This document shows positions 1 to 8,713 of a DNA stretch of 19,683 nt, one piece after another. The stretch lies in the NCBI GenBank assembly GCA_036939755.1, contig JALLAZ010000570.1, positions 1 through 19,683 of the forward strand. The letters are read 5' to 3'. The stretch's first letter is position 1; each line of letters opens with the position of its first letter. The notes under the pieces are model-generated. The model had not been told where the DNA came from and did no database searches. It saw only the letters and a list, made by a program, of their open reading frames with translations. The DNA comes from Stephanodiscus triporus (taxonomy: Eukaryota > Bacillariophyta > Thalassiosirophyceae > Thalassiosirales > Thalassiosiraceae). A program made the translations under genes and the position numbers.

Positions 1-562
1 AGCTCACCATGGTGGGGGTGTTTGTGATTTGTTGTGTGTGGGGACAACGGTGATTCGGTACCAATTCCTTTGTAACAATCCTACGGGGCAGGAGTTTTTT
101 GTTCCCCCCAGAACGGACTTAGCAGTTAAGCTGTTAATCTTTTGTATGATCATTTTTTGAGGTGGTGGTTGCTGATGGCAATGGCGAGTCTAGTATATTA
201 CTATTAGTATTACTACTTTACTATCAGATGTGAATCGCAAAATCCGGATCACGGGATATCCCGCTAGGGTACTAATCTTGGACATTTCTCATCTTGTCTC
301 ATCTCCTTGTGTGTTAAGACCTGGCTCTCTGACCTCGAGAGTTAAAGACCACAACATTTTGCTCTGAGGCTCCCTCACAGGAGCCGCCCTCTTTTGGGAG
401 ATGATTGCGACCTCTTTTGCTTTTCTCTGTGCGAGTGCATTGTTTAGGGGGGCAGTCAGCTGCCCGCCATTTTTGAACCCTTTTCCTCTTTTTTTTCAAC
501 ATTTCACACTACACATAACGCACTCCTCCACAAACAAAACATCGTCACGAAAGCCTCCCACC
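1..562. other. 5' flank and 5' UTR of the SET gene; no gene seen
   Basis: I see no convincing coding region here. It holds a short TA/TTA-rich stretch at about 190-225, a perfect 12-bp palindrome (cgggatatcccg) at 252-263, and a pyrimidine-rich stretch just before the start codon at 563. An in-frame ATG at 401 would add 54 residues to the SET protein. I treat that part as 5' UTR because the ATG at 563 has a stronger context (cccaccATGa) and is followed directly by its own signal peptide. Confidence 0.5.
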
Positions 563-2377
563 ATGACGAAGAGGATCCTTCTCCTCGTCGCGACAGCATT
601 CGCGTGCGTCTCGAACGACGGGGGCATCGTGAAGGCGTTCGTCGCGTCGTCGTCGTCGTCGTCGACGTCGGCGCCGCCGTCCGACGCCACATCCGTCACG
701 CCTCGGCGAGAGCCGCGAGGCCTCCGCTCGTCGACCCTCGGGTACGACCGACACGGTTATGAGGCCGCCATCGACGTCGCCGAGACTGCGCCGCGGGACA
801 TCGCGTCGTTCGAGTCGTGGGCGTACGAGTGCGGTATACAGAGGAACGAGGGACTCGTCCTGACGAACGACGACGGCATGGGATTGGATGTGTCCGTGGC
901 GACGACGACGGCCCTTTCAGCCGGGACATGCGTGCTTTACGTGCCGGAGGGGTGGATACTCTCCAGCGAGAAGGCCATGGCAGAATTGAGGACGGCCGAC
1001 ATGGATCAGGCGGAGAAGGTGAGAATATATTAGTGTTTTTGTTTCCGGGGACTCATTCGTTCGTTCGTTCGTTCGTTCGTTCTTTCGTGCGCCAACGCAT
1101 ATTTTCTATTCCGATCCTTCATTATCAATCACTCCTTCATTTTTTCATTCATTCATTCATTCATTCATTCATTCATTCATTCATTCATCCAAACGCATAC
1201 GATGAAAGGTACTGTCCAGCATCAATGCCGATTCGGAACTACGTCAGTATTACCTCATGATCAAGATTCTGGTTGAGTACGAGAAGGGAGAGGGATCTCC
1301 ATGGTATGCGTGGCTCAATTCGTGAGTTGGTCTTCGATGGATACGTGTATTCTCCTCTTTCTCTGTGCTTGTCTCCCTAACGATGCACGAATTCTCAACC
1401 GCAGGTTGCCGAGGTACTATACTAACGCCGCGTCCATGACCCCATTCTGCTGCCTGTGCCTGCCTAGCCTCATGCGAAAGCTCGCCGTGCGCGAACGCGG
1501 GAACATGTCGCGACTGTCGGTTGGTTCGATCAAGCTCATACCCTTCCTCAACGAGGACACCAAGTACGACGTTGAACTGTGCAATTGGGCGTACCAAGTG
1601 GTGTACACGAGGTCGTTCGAAGGCCCCGATGGCGATCTGCGTATCGTGCCCATGGGGGACGTGAGTTTTTTATTCGCGTTTTGCGCTCGTCCCGTCTCTT
1701 CACTATTCCCATCCAACCTAATTCCTCATCTCACTTTCTTCTCTCTCTCTCTCCCCGCACGTCAACCCTGCGCGCAGATGTTCAATCACGGATCGGACTA
1801 CGTGGAGATTGAGCCATCTTACGACGAGCAGGGAAATTATTATGCGTACACCACGTGCGAAGTCCCAGCGGGGAGTCCGCTACGGACGAGCTACGCAGAC
1901 CCGACCAACCCATCATTCCTCCTTGCGCGATACGGCTTCCTCGACGAGATGACCCTCGCGACGTTCTGCAAGATAATCCCATCACACGTCAACAGGGACA
2001 TGGAGGAGCTGGGATACGCCGAGAACAGGATGCTATTTTACAAAAACGGCGACGTCAGCGAGGAGGTGTGGGATGTGTTGCTGTATCAGCATCTCAGCTC
2101 CACGAAGATCGGGGACAGGCGCGCGCTGATGGAGGCCCACAAACGGGGGGATTACGAGATGAAAAGGACCTTGCACGAAAAGTATTATCCGGAAACTTCG
2201 AGTGCGTTGTTGGAACACATCAACGACTTCCTTGAACAGCTGGACAAGTTGAGCGGCAAGGTGGACGATAGGCAGCGGGATATCAACGACCATCCTAGAC
2301 TGCCCTTGATTCTCAGGCATAATCAATTCGTGCGAGATGTATTCATGACTGTGAGAAGTAGGTATTTTGGCTACTGA
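563..2377 (+). CDS. Plastid-targeted SET-domain protein methyltransferase, Rubisco LSMT-like (4 exons)
   Basis: Exons are 563-1018, 1209-1321, 1405-1660 and 1778-2377. All junctions are GT-AG and in phase, giving 474 aa. The N-terminus (MTKRILLLVATAFACVS) is a signal peptide, followed by VKAFVASSSS, which resembles the diatom plastid 'ASAF' cleavage region; plastid targeting is inferred. The SET core runs from about residue 90. It includes MFNHGSDYVEIE at the start of exon 4 (NHG where most family members have NHS) and SYADPTNPSFLLARYGFLDE, the conserved SAM-binding and catalytic end of SET domains. The remaining ~150 residues fit the Rubisco LSMT substrate-binding domain and end in VRSRYFGY. 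Proteins of this class methylate lysines on plastid enzymes such as Rubisco or aldolase in plants; the substrate here is unknown. The last exon could be longer, because a GTGAGA at 2351 is a possible donor, but the family-like C-terminus argues against it. The gene converges on RRS1. Confidence 0.82.
1056..1082. repeat. (TTCG)n microsatellite in SET intron 1
   Basis: About seven TTCG units lie shortly after the donor of intron 1 (1019-1208). A very similar tract sits in the same place in intron 1 of the GH47 gene. Confidence 0.9.
1146..1188. repeat. (CATT)n microsatellite in SET intron 1
   Basis: About ten ATTC/CATT units make up much of the 3' half of intron 1, just before the acceptor at 1207-1208. 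Confidence 0.9.
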
Positions 2378-2931
2378 CGTAAGCACTCCTAACATTAAGA
2401 CGGAAAATCATCCAAGCAAAACATTATGTTTCATTTCTCAGGCCCCCGCTTCCCCGCAGGTGATGTATCGTCCGTGGGCTGATGATATCTCAACTAGATA
2501 CAAGAAACCAAGGTCACTGACGTGGAGGCTGGAGGGCTGACGAGGACCCTGACTTTGTGTCTCATCTCCTTCGAATGCCTCGCACGCCTAACTGTGCCAG
2601 CATTTTGACGGCGCTCCCGAGATTAACACATCCTGAGCCATTGTCGAAAAATTGGCGAGGGGCGGTTCCATGCTTGTGTCATTCCACTAATGACGGAACC
2701 TACTGACTGGCATATGACCAAGCAGCAGGTTAACAATTTCTTCGACAAATCAGCCATCCCAAGATTTTTCACGAAAGAGGATTGCGAAAACCAAGCTAGA
2801 AGGGGTGGAGACGATTAATTACAAATTTACTTCTTCTATCGTATTGAGACATTAAACTCGCTAAGCTCAACTGACCCGACATGCATGCACACGAGCATCG
2901 AGCTAGTCGAATGCCATCGCATGATAATATC
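2378..2931. other. Intergenic region between convergent genes
   Basis: These 554 bp separate the stop codons of the SET gene (+) and RRS1 (-). I found no long frame, RNA gene or clear repeat. It presumably holds both 3' UTRs and polyadenylation sites. Confidence 0.5.
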
Positions 2932-4710
2932 TTATTTGATTCTCTTCTTTGTAACCTTCTTCATCTTGCCGGCGCCCGCACGACCCTTAACATAGCATGG
3001 TGTCATGATTCATCCGGAATGAGGGTGGGTGAGCGGTGAGAGGCGGGTGGGAAGAAGCGAGATGAAGTCTCGTTATCGTAGCGAGTAGAAGTAAAAGACG
3101 CCAAGCCAAGCCGTGAACATTGACTGCCATTCAGTCAATAAACGTTTGCTCACCTTCTTTTTTCTGAACGACCCGCCTCCCAATCCGTCGTCGAACTCGT
3201 AATCGTACGCCGTCTCCCCCTTGGCAAATTTGCCCTTCCTCACGTCTCGTTCCCTCTCCTTCGAGCTCGAGCCGTTCATTACCCTGTTCAGTATGTCCGC
3301 GCTCTTCTGAGCCTCGGATTGTAAAAATTTTTTGTTCGTGCCGCCCCCCGAGCCAACGCCGTTGATATCAGCATCGAGCTGCTTGCGCTTTTTGCCATTG
3401 ATGCTTTTCGACAGCTGCCCCCTCCTCTCCGGCTCGCCCTCACGCAACCTGTCGAACCGCCCGAGCGATGCCGTGGAGACCTGCGTCGCCCTGAGCGCGA
3501 GCGTCGTCGATGGCTTGCCCCTCCTAACGGCCACTCCGCCCCCCGCACCCCCGTCTTCTCCTCCGCTTGTCTTGGCCATATCCATCGGCACCCCCGCGGG
3601 CGCGACCAGCCCCCTTTTGCGGTCCTTCTCCCTCATCATTGCGCGCTGCTTCTCGAGACGAGCGTTGTCTTTTGTCAGCCTGTTTGCGCTGCCCTTCTCC
3701 AACGTCCCCGCGCGTTCCGCATTCCTCATCCGTCCCACGGTGTTCTTCCCAACCCTCGCCTTCTTCTCCTCCCTCAGCTTCTCCCATGGATCGCGATTAG
3801 GATCGTCGTTCTTCTTCACCTCGATGATCGGCCACGATTCCGGTCCAGCGTTGGCCCTGTTTGAGAGGGAGCCAGTGAGGTGCTTCCACTCGCCGGTCGA
3901 TTCGTCGTACACCTTCCGGGAGCGCTTGGATTGCGGCGCGATGCCGCGCTTGAGCGCGAATTGCTCCCACTTGGACGGCTGTTTGGGAGGGGGCGGCGGC
4001 TGTTTGGTGGGGGGGATGCGAGTGTTTTTCAAAGGTGAGATTCGACGAACTCATTGATTTTGACGGCAGGCGAGAACATGGGATAAGGCGAGCGACAATC
4101 CTCCCAAAAAGCAGAGCGAACGGTTATCCCGAGAAAACCCAAAACCAAGCCAAAAACAAACCGGAGATGAACCATCTAGCGACAACTCACCAATGATCTC
4201 GGCAATTGTGTCTCGGCCGCCGTGGGAAGCCTCGCCAATGAGCCGACATCCGTCTTCTCGGTCGGCAGCTTCCACAACTCACGCAATAGCTGCGTCGTCC
4301 CCTCGGCGGCCTTGACGAGAAGGAGCGACTCGTTGACGACTCCCGGCAACGGACCACCCGTCGTCGCTTCGATCGTGGGCGAGGTGCCGTACCAATCTTC
4401 TCGATTGAGTTTAGCATTACCGCCGCCCGCTCGGTAGAGCTCGGCGACGTTGATCTGGTGCGTGTTGAACGCCAGGAGGTTGGTCAGGTCGAAGGTGCAT
4501 TGCTCTCCGCCACCATTGTGAATGTTGCCATTGTCGATGTTGATTTTCTTGCCATCCACGGGAGAATCCTCGTCTTCCAATTCCTCGTTGTCGCTTTCTC
4601 CTTCCTTGACATCGTCACTGCCATCGTCATCTTCGTCGTCATCGTCATCCGACAAGTTCACGTCCCCATCCATTTGCTCGTCGCTCCCCGCCTCACTGCA
4701 GCTGTCTTTT

Positions 4711-4745
<35 letters not shown>

Positions 4746-4838
4746 TGACTCTTCTCGTTCTGCCTCTGACGAGCTCGTGGAGGACGCCACCTCGTCCTCC
4801 TCCCGGTCCTCTTGCGTCTGCTTCTTTCGTAACGCCAT
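2932..4838 (-). CDS. RRS1: Ribosome biogenesis regulatory protein RRS1 (3 exons)
   Basis: Exons on the minus strand are 4838-4191, 3999-3154 and 2985-2932, all phase 0, giving 515 aa. RRS1 is a nucleolar factor that, with RPF2, brings the 5S RNP into pre-60S ribosomes. Family landmarks are FDLTNLLAFNTHQIN (about 116-130), the LLRELWKLPTE and LPRSL stretches, and PSKWEQFALKRGI (about 224-236). KRSRKVYDESTGEWK follows (about 241-255), and the basic C-terminus GRAGAGKMKKVTKKRIK is supplied by an 18-codon last exon. Joining exons 1 and 2 restores the expected LPR-PPPPPKQPSKWE order, which supports this acceptor. Residues 32-95 form an Asp/Glu/Ser-rich tract, including about eleven consecutive Asp, which helps make the protein longer than yeast (203 aa) and human (365 aa) RRS1. 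Introns are 191 and 168 nt. Confidence 0.9.
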
Positions 4839-5935
4839 GATTTATGGGAGCCGTAAAAAGTTAAGATATTATCCTAAAAGATGTGGTGGCTCCCGCGGCC
4901 GTCCTCCCATATGAGAGAGGGACAGACCATCTCCAGGGAGCTGAAAACACTAGAGTAAGTAAATAAAACTTTATATAAATAAAATTATGGCTTTTATGTA
5001 CCGGGTTTTTTCAAATCCATATCTTTGTAATTTCTATCGCACCAACAACTACCAGGGGTTCAAGCCCTGGCCCATGATTTTAGCATTTCTAAGTTTAGGG
5101 CTGTCTTTTTTTTTTTTCTTTAGAACACTCTGCTGGTGGCGATGCACCCACCATAAGCCAGGGACAAGAGATATGATGGTCCCAAGACACATCATGCTAC
5201 ACAACCTGCTGGATTTGCTTGGAGGATGAAGGGGCAGTTGACAGGACAGGATGAGAAGCCCTTGTTCATGCCTGCTCTTGTTGTGGGGATGATACCAGCT
5301 TTGTCAATATGCCTTGCATCACCAGTCATCAAGTAGGCAAGCTAAACAGGATACATGCTATCAGCCAGTAATGACACATATAGGTGCAACTACTAACCTA
5401 CACCGACAAACTATAGTACTAGGCTGCACTTATTGACGCATTCATTTCATTTGTGTAGGACATCCTATGGCTACCCAGGGCCAGGAATACTGTGAGAATA
5501 AAGCAAAAGTTAGGGTCACTCTCATCAAGATTTAATTATATGATCAAAGCATTGTAAGTGGATAACCATATTGCAAAGAGTGGCAACAACAATACTACAC
5601 ATATTGCAACAGATTTCATATTTCACCTTACATATGCTTTACCTTTACTTCCCTCATTATTATTATCTTTTAACTTGAGTCAATCCAAAATGTATGTGTT
5701 GTAAATGATAAATTGCATAAGATAACTGAGTAAACCAATAATCTAGATAATGCTAGGAGAGATTGAACCAAATATTTTTCGATCCATACGGCAGACGTAA
5801 AAGGAAGGATGGCCGACGACTCCCAAACTGGCTCTTTCTTTGGCACGAAATAATGGCTGCACATTTTCATCATGACAATTTTATCCCATCAAGCCCACTA
5901 ACCATTACATCATCATAGCATGGCAATCAAACATT
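4839..5935. other. Intergenic spacer, AT-richer, with possible decayed coding fragment
   Basis: This is about 1.1 kb between the RRS1 start and the phosphatase stop. Near the RRS1 start are two complementary 7-mers, gggagcc (4846-4852) and ggctccc (4888-4894). A 6-bp hairpin (ccaggg/ccctgg) lies at 5052-5070. One unidentified minus-strand open stretch, listed separately, occupies about 5172-5343. From 5350 to 5935 I see only AT-rich non-coding sequence; the part nearest 5935 is presumably the 3' UTR of the phosphatase gene. Confidence 0.5.
5172..5343 (-). pseudogene. Unidentified open stretch, possible decayed exon
   Basis: On the minus strand an uninterrupted frame of about 56 codons begins right after a TTTAG that could be a splice acceptor. 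It reads as plausible protein (including YLMTGDARHIDKAGIIPTT and NKGFSSCPVNCPFILQANP) and ends at a TGA; further stops follow downstream. Its composition looks like real protein rather than low-complexity noise. I cannot assign a family. It could be an exon of an undetected gene or a transposon-derived relic. Coordinates are approximate. Confidence 0.25.
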
Positions 5936-7348
5936 TCAACCCTTGGTATGCTTCCCGAATCCGCCATATACCACCACGATGCTACTAGGATCGATCATAT
6001 ATGCCTTCTTCCCCTTACCGCCACCCGACAACGCGGCTGTGACGGTCACCTCCCGCAACGTCAACATCACGGCGCCTCCATTGACCAATTTCTTCTCCTT
6101 GGCAACGTGGACAGCCCCCCGGGGCATGTACACCCTGAAGAACGATCGGAAGAACAACGAGTGTCCCACAACCACGACGTTCGTTCTCGGCAGACGGTCA
6201 TCGTCGAAAACGTCGGACACGAACTCCTCCAGCCTGAGGAGTCCGTTGGAATTCAGGGCCTTGTTCCCAGAGTGGTACCTGGTGTCTACAAGCGACGAGA
6301 ATTTTCCGTGCGGTAGGCCGACAATATCCTCGTCGCACCAGGTAGGACATGCGACGCCTCGGGGCGGGAGGATGGACAAAGCGTCCGGATTGATCGATAT
6401 CTCCTGTAAGGACGGAAGGAGGACGATGCGGTCGTCGTGTTTGTCTTCGTGATCGCGATCGTCCCCGGCGGTTGTTCGTGAGAATCGATCGGCGAGTCCG
6501 ATGACCGCGGTGGAGATGGCCCTACGTAGGTTGGAGGACACGACGTGCGAGGATAGCTCGTCGCCCCCCCCCGTCCCTTTCCCCTCTCCCAACGCCAGCA
6601 GTATCCGAATCGCCCTCTCCTCCCCGCTGCCGCCGCCGCTCGAATTTGACGATCCTCCAGCTCCTCCTCCCACCTTCAGTCCCTCCTTTTTCAAAAAAGA
6701 ACGAAGTCCTTCGATCTGATCCTTCCCCGACACGCTGAGGGGGCTGTCGTAGAACCAGGAGTCGCGATCCCTCCCGCTAACAAAGTAGTAGAGCTCCGCG
6801 AATATGGCGTAGGCGAGATTCGGAACGAAGAATAGGACGAATAGCAACTTGTTACGCTGGCCGGGGTTGAAGGTGTCGTTCCAAGTCGACTCGCCGTGTC
6901 GGATGAGTATCACTGTCTTCTCTCTGTATTTCTCATTGCCCTGGTCGTCGCCGTCGGAGGAGGACGAAGACTCCGACTTCGACGACCCTCCCAGCTCCGC
7001 GGGGAAATGAGATGCCGGGTCTACGTCCGGCGGGACCTTCCACTTCTTGTCCTTGCACAGGAGGAGGTAGGCGAGCGACACGCCCACGAGCCGGAGCTTC
7101 CGACCGGCCGCGAGCGGGTCGGTCAGGACGCACAGCGCCGAGACTAGGAGGAGCGGACGACGGATCGAGTGGATCAGCCAGACGATATGGAAGAGGAGGA
7201 AGGAGGGGATGGAGAGGAGGTCGGACATGGCGACGGGGGAGATCATCATCACGTATTGTACGATATCACTCGGCGACGCGATCCAATTGATTCTCCCAAT
7301 GACGCCGAAAAATAATTGATACATACGTATCGTATTGTACGATACCAT
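5936..7348 (-). CDS. Membrane-anchored histidine phosphatase, phosphoglycerate-mutase-like
   Basis: This is a single-exon gene of 470 aa if started at 7348. The catalytic motif VILIRHGESTWN (about 146-157, catalytic His151) is the signature of the histidine phosphatase superfamily. It is followed by SPLSVSGKDQI (about 202-211), SSNLRRAIST (about 271-280, phosphate-binding Arg), the acidic LPSLQEISINPDALS stretch, and VVVVGHSLFFRS, where His396 would be the second catalytic His. Ahead of the domain are two or three hydrophobic segments (about 43-60, 64-79 and 86-98), and another (about 168-190) lies just after the RHG motif, so membrane association is likely. The substrate is unknown; this superfamily also includes fructose-2,6-bisphosphatases and protein phosphatases. 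The start is uncertain: Met34/35 (7249/7246) or Met41 (7228) would remove a stretch that contains promoter-like repeats. It is divergent from the SNARE gene. Confidence 0.8.
   Translation of the reverse strand: MVSYNTIRMYQLFFGVIGRINWIASPSDIVQYVMMISPVAMSDLLSIPSFLLFHIVWLIHSIRRPLLLVSALCVLTDPLAAGRKLRLVGVSLAYLLLCKDKKWKVPPDVDPASHFPAELGGSSKSESSSSSDGDDQGNEKYREKTVILIRHGESTWNDTFNPGQRNKLLFVLFFVPNLAYAIFAELYYFVSGRDRDSWFYDSPLSVSGKDQIEGLRSFLKKEGLKVGGGAGGSSNSSGGGSGEERAIRILLALGEGKGTGGGDELSSHVVSSNLRRAISTAVIGLADRFSRTTAGDDRDHEDKHDDRIVLLPSLQEISINPDALSILPPRGVACPTWCDEDIVGLPHGKFSSLVDTRYHSGNKALNSNGLLRLEEFVSDVFDDDRLPRTNVVVVGHSLFFRSFFRVYMPRGAVHVAKEKKLVNGGAVMLTLREVTVTAALSGGGKGKKAYMIDPSSIVVVYGGFGKHTKG
7327..7345. repeat. 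Inverted repeat GTATCGTA-ttg-TACGATAC near the phosphatase start
   Basis: This is a perfect 8-bp inverted repeat with a 3-nt spacer. A 14-mer that overlaps it (cgtattgtacgata, 7331-7344) occurs again exactly at 7252-7265. Both copies fall within the first ~35 codons of the longest phosphatase frame, which suggests that part may be regulatory or 5' UTR. Confidence 0.6.
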
Positions 7349-7561
7349 AGAGTTAAAATAAGTACTTACTTAAGTACCTTAGAGTACACCATACGTACCT
7401 TATGTTGTGACCCCCCCCCGGCAAAACTGCGCTAGTAATACACGATATTATGATGAGGTGAACAGCACACGCGCAACGCGCACCCTCTCTCATAAAAGTT
7501 CACCCCCCAGCCAAAGTAAAACATACAATACTCTATCACAAGACCGCCACACCGGGGGAGG
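7349..7561. promoter_or_regulatory. Bidirectional promoter region, phosphatase (-) / SNARE (+)
   Basis: Only 213 bp separate the two divergent starts, so their promoters must share it. It contains a cluster of GTAC-centred motifs: the palindrome aagtactt (7360-7367), then aagtacct, gagtacac and acgtacct up to about 7400. A C-run follows at about 7410-7419. No TATA box is obvious. Confidence 0.45.
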
Positions 7562-8583
7562 ATGCTCAGCCATGGCGGTGGCGGGGGCAGGGGCGGCAGC
7601 CAGAAATACGCCCACGTTCGAGCCTACAGCGATTCCGACAGCAGCAGCGACGACGACGGCGGCGGCGGCAATCCCCACGACGATTTCATCCAACGGGAGA
7701 TACGTCAGCAGAAGGTACGATATTATTGTGTGTCGTTGTGCGGATGATGACGAGAGGCGATCATCTTCTTCCTCGCCTTGGGAAGAGGTGGGCCGCATCT
7801 TGAAACTTTTCAATGCATGAGTATGCAATGCATGTCGTTCGCCGACCCAACCCTCTCGTCCCAAACTCGCCATCCCATCGACATCCATAGTTGATGATGA
7901 AGAAACAGGATGAGGGACTCGAGATGCTGGGCCAGTCCGCGGAGCGATTGAGTCAGATATCGATGGGGATACACGAGGAGTTGGGACATCAGAATAGGTG
8001 AGTTCATTTATGTTGTCGCTCGCGTGGTGGGGGGTGGGTGGGGCTTTTGTTTTGATCGCTCGGAAGGAAACGGACCGGAGAAAAGGAAAACGACGTTATC
8101 ACTATGTGATGCTGGATCACATCGAACTAACTTGATCATGGGAGGGGGCGCGCGAGACCAAGCAGCAAAGCGACGTGTACTAGATACAGCTAGAGGAGAA
8201 GCGAAAATTCATCGGATTTTGATCACGACACTGCATGCTGCATTACAGGCGTTGACGTAAATTCATTGGATGGGATGAAAATCACGAGCAGGAATTTTGT
8301 CATCCCACCATCAACCTCGCGGCGTTTCGCTCGCTATGTTGATCTACTCCCCACACGAGTCATCTCACCGAAAAAGTAAACTTTTGCATTCGCTCCCGCT
8401 CGCGCACCCAGGATGCTCGACGAAATGGAAGACGACTTAGAAACTGCCACCACCAATCTGAGTTTGGTCACCCTGAAAACGAAGGAACTTATTCACAAGT
8501 CGGGTGGGAAGCGCAATTTCATCCTAATCGTGGTACTCACGGTCGTTGTGATAGTGCTATTGTTCCTAATCATATATACGTAA
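7562..8583 (+). CDS. Small Qc-SNARE (syntaxin 8/6, SYP5-like), 3 exons
   Basis: Exons are 7562-7714, 7891-7997 and 8412-8583, GT-AG and in phase, giving 143 aa. The protein is a tail-anchored SNARE that would drive membrane fusion in the endosome/Golgi system. The SNARE helix runs about 53-118. It includes KKQDEGLEMLGQSAERLSQI and GIHEELGHQNRMLDEMEDDL, with Gln85 at the expected ionic zero layer. A hydrophobic tail anchor (about 122-141) reaches the C-terminus. The first ~40 residues are Gly/Ser/Asp-rich and disordered. There is no N-terminal regulatory helical bundle as in syntaxin 6/8, and only 213 bp lie upstream before the divergent gene, so a hidden upstream domain is unlikely. The assignment to Qc rests on the helix pattern; Bet1/Sft1-like is the main alternative, given the length. 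Confidence 0.83.
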
Positions 8584-8713
8584 CGCAATATGCCATCCGT
8601 TTATTAACTAGGAGTATCTTCCAGTGCTAACACTGTGGTGAAATGGCCAAGGGTTTCAACTTGTGAATTCCTTTTCTAGAAAGTCAAACAGTTACAGATT
8701 TCGCATCATCCTC
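8584..8713. other. 3' junction of convergent SNARE and PAH genes
   Basis: Only 130 bp separate the two stop codons, so the 3' UTRs are very short or overlap in antisense. Confidence 0.5.

Noticed and set aside
401..562. In-frame upstream ATG extending the SET protein by 54 residues
   Set aside because: The ATG at 563 has the better context and is followed at once by a clear signal peptide. The upstream part looks like 5' UTR, although its first residues are hydrophobic, so this is not fully excluded.
3332..4057. 241-aa plus-strand frame opposite RRS1
   Set aside because: It is antisense to RRS1 exon 2 and has Ser/Pro/Leu-rich shadow composition. It also crosses an RRS1 splice junction. RRS1 homology fixes the true strand.
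5052..5070. Possible tRNA T-arm (ccagggg ttcaa gccctgg)
   Set aside because: It is hairpin-shaped with a TTCAA loop, but I find no matching D-arm, anticodon arm or acceptor stem upstream, and the loop register is wrong for a tRNA.
4987..5229. 80-aa plus-strand frame in the spacer
   Set aside because: It includes a poly-Phe stretch from a T-run and has no recognisable motif. The opposite strand looks more protein-like in part of the same region.
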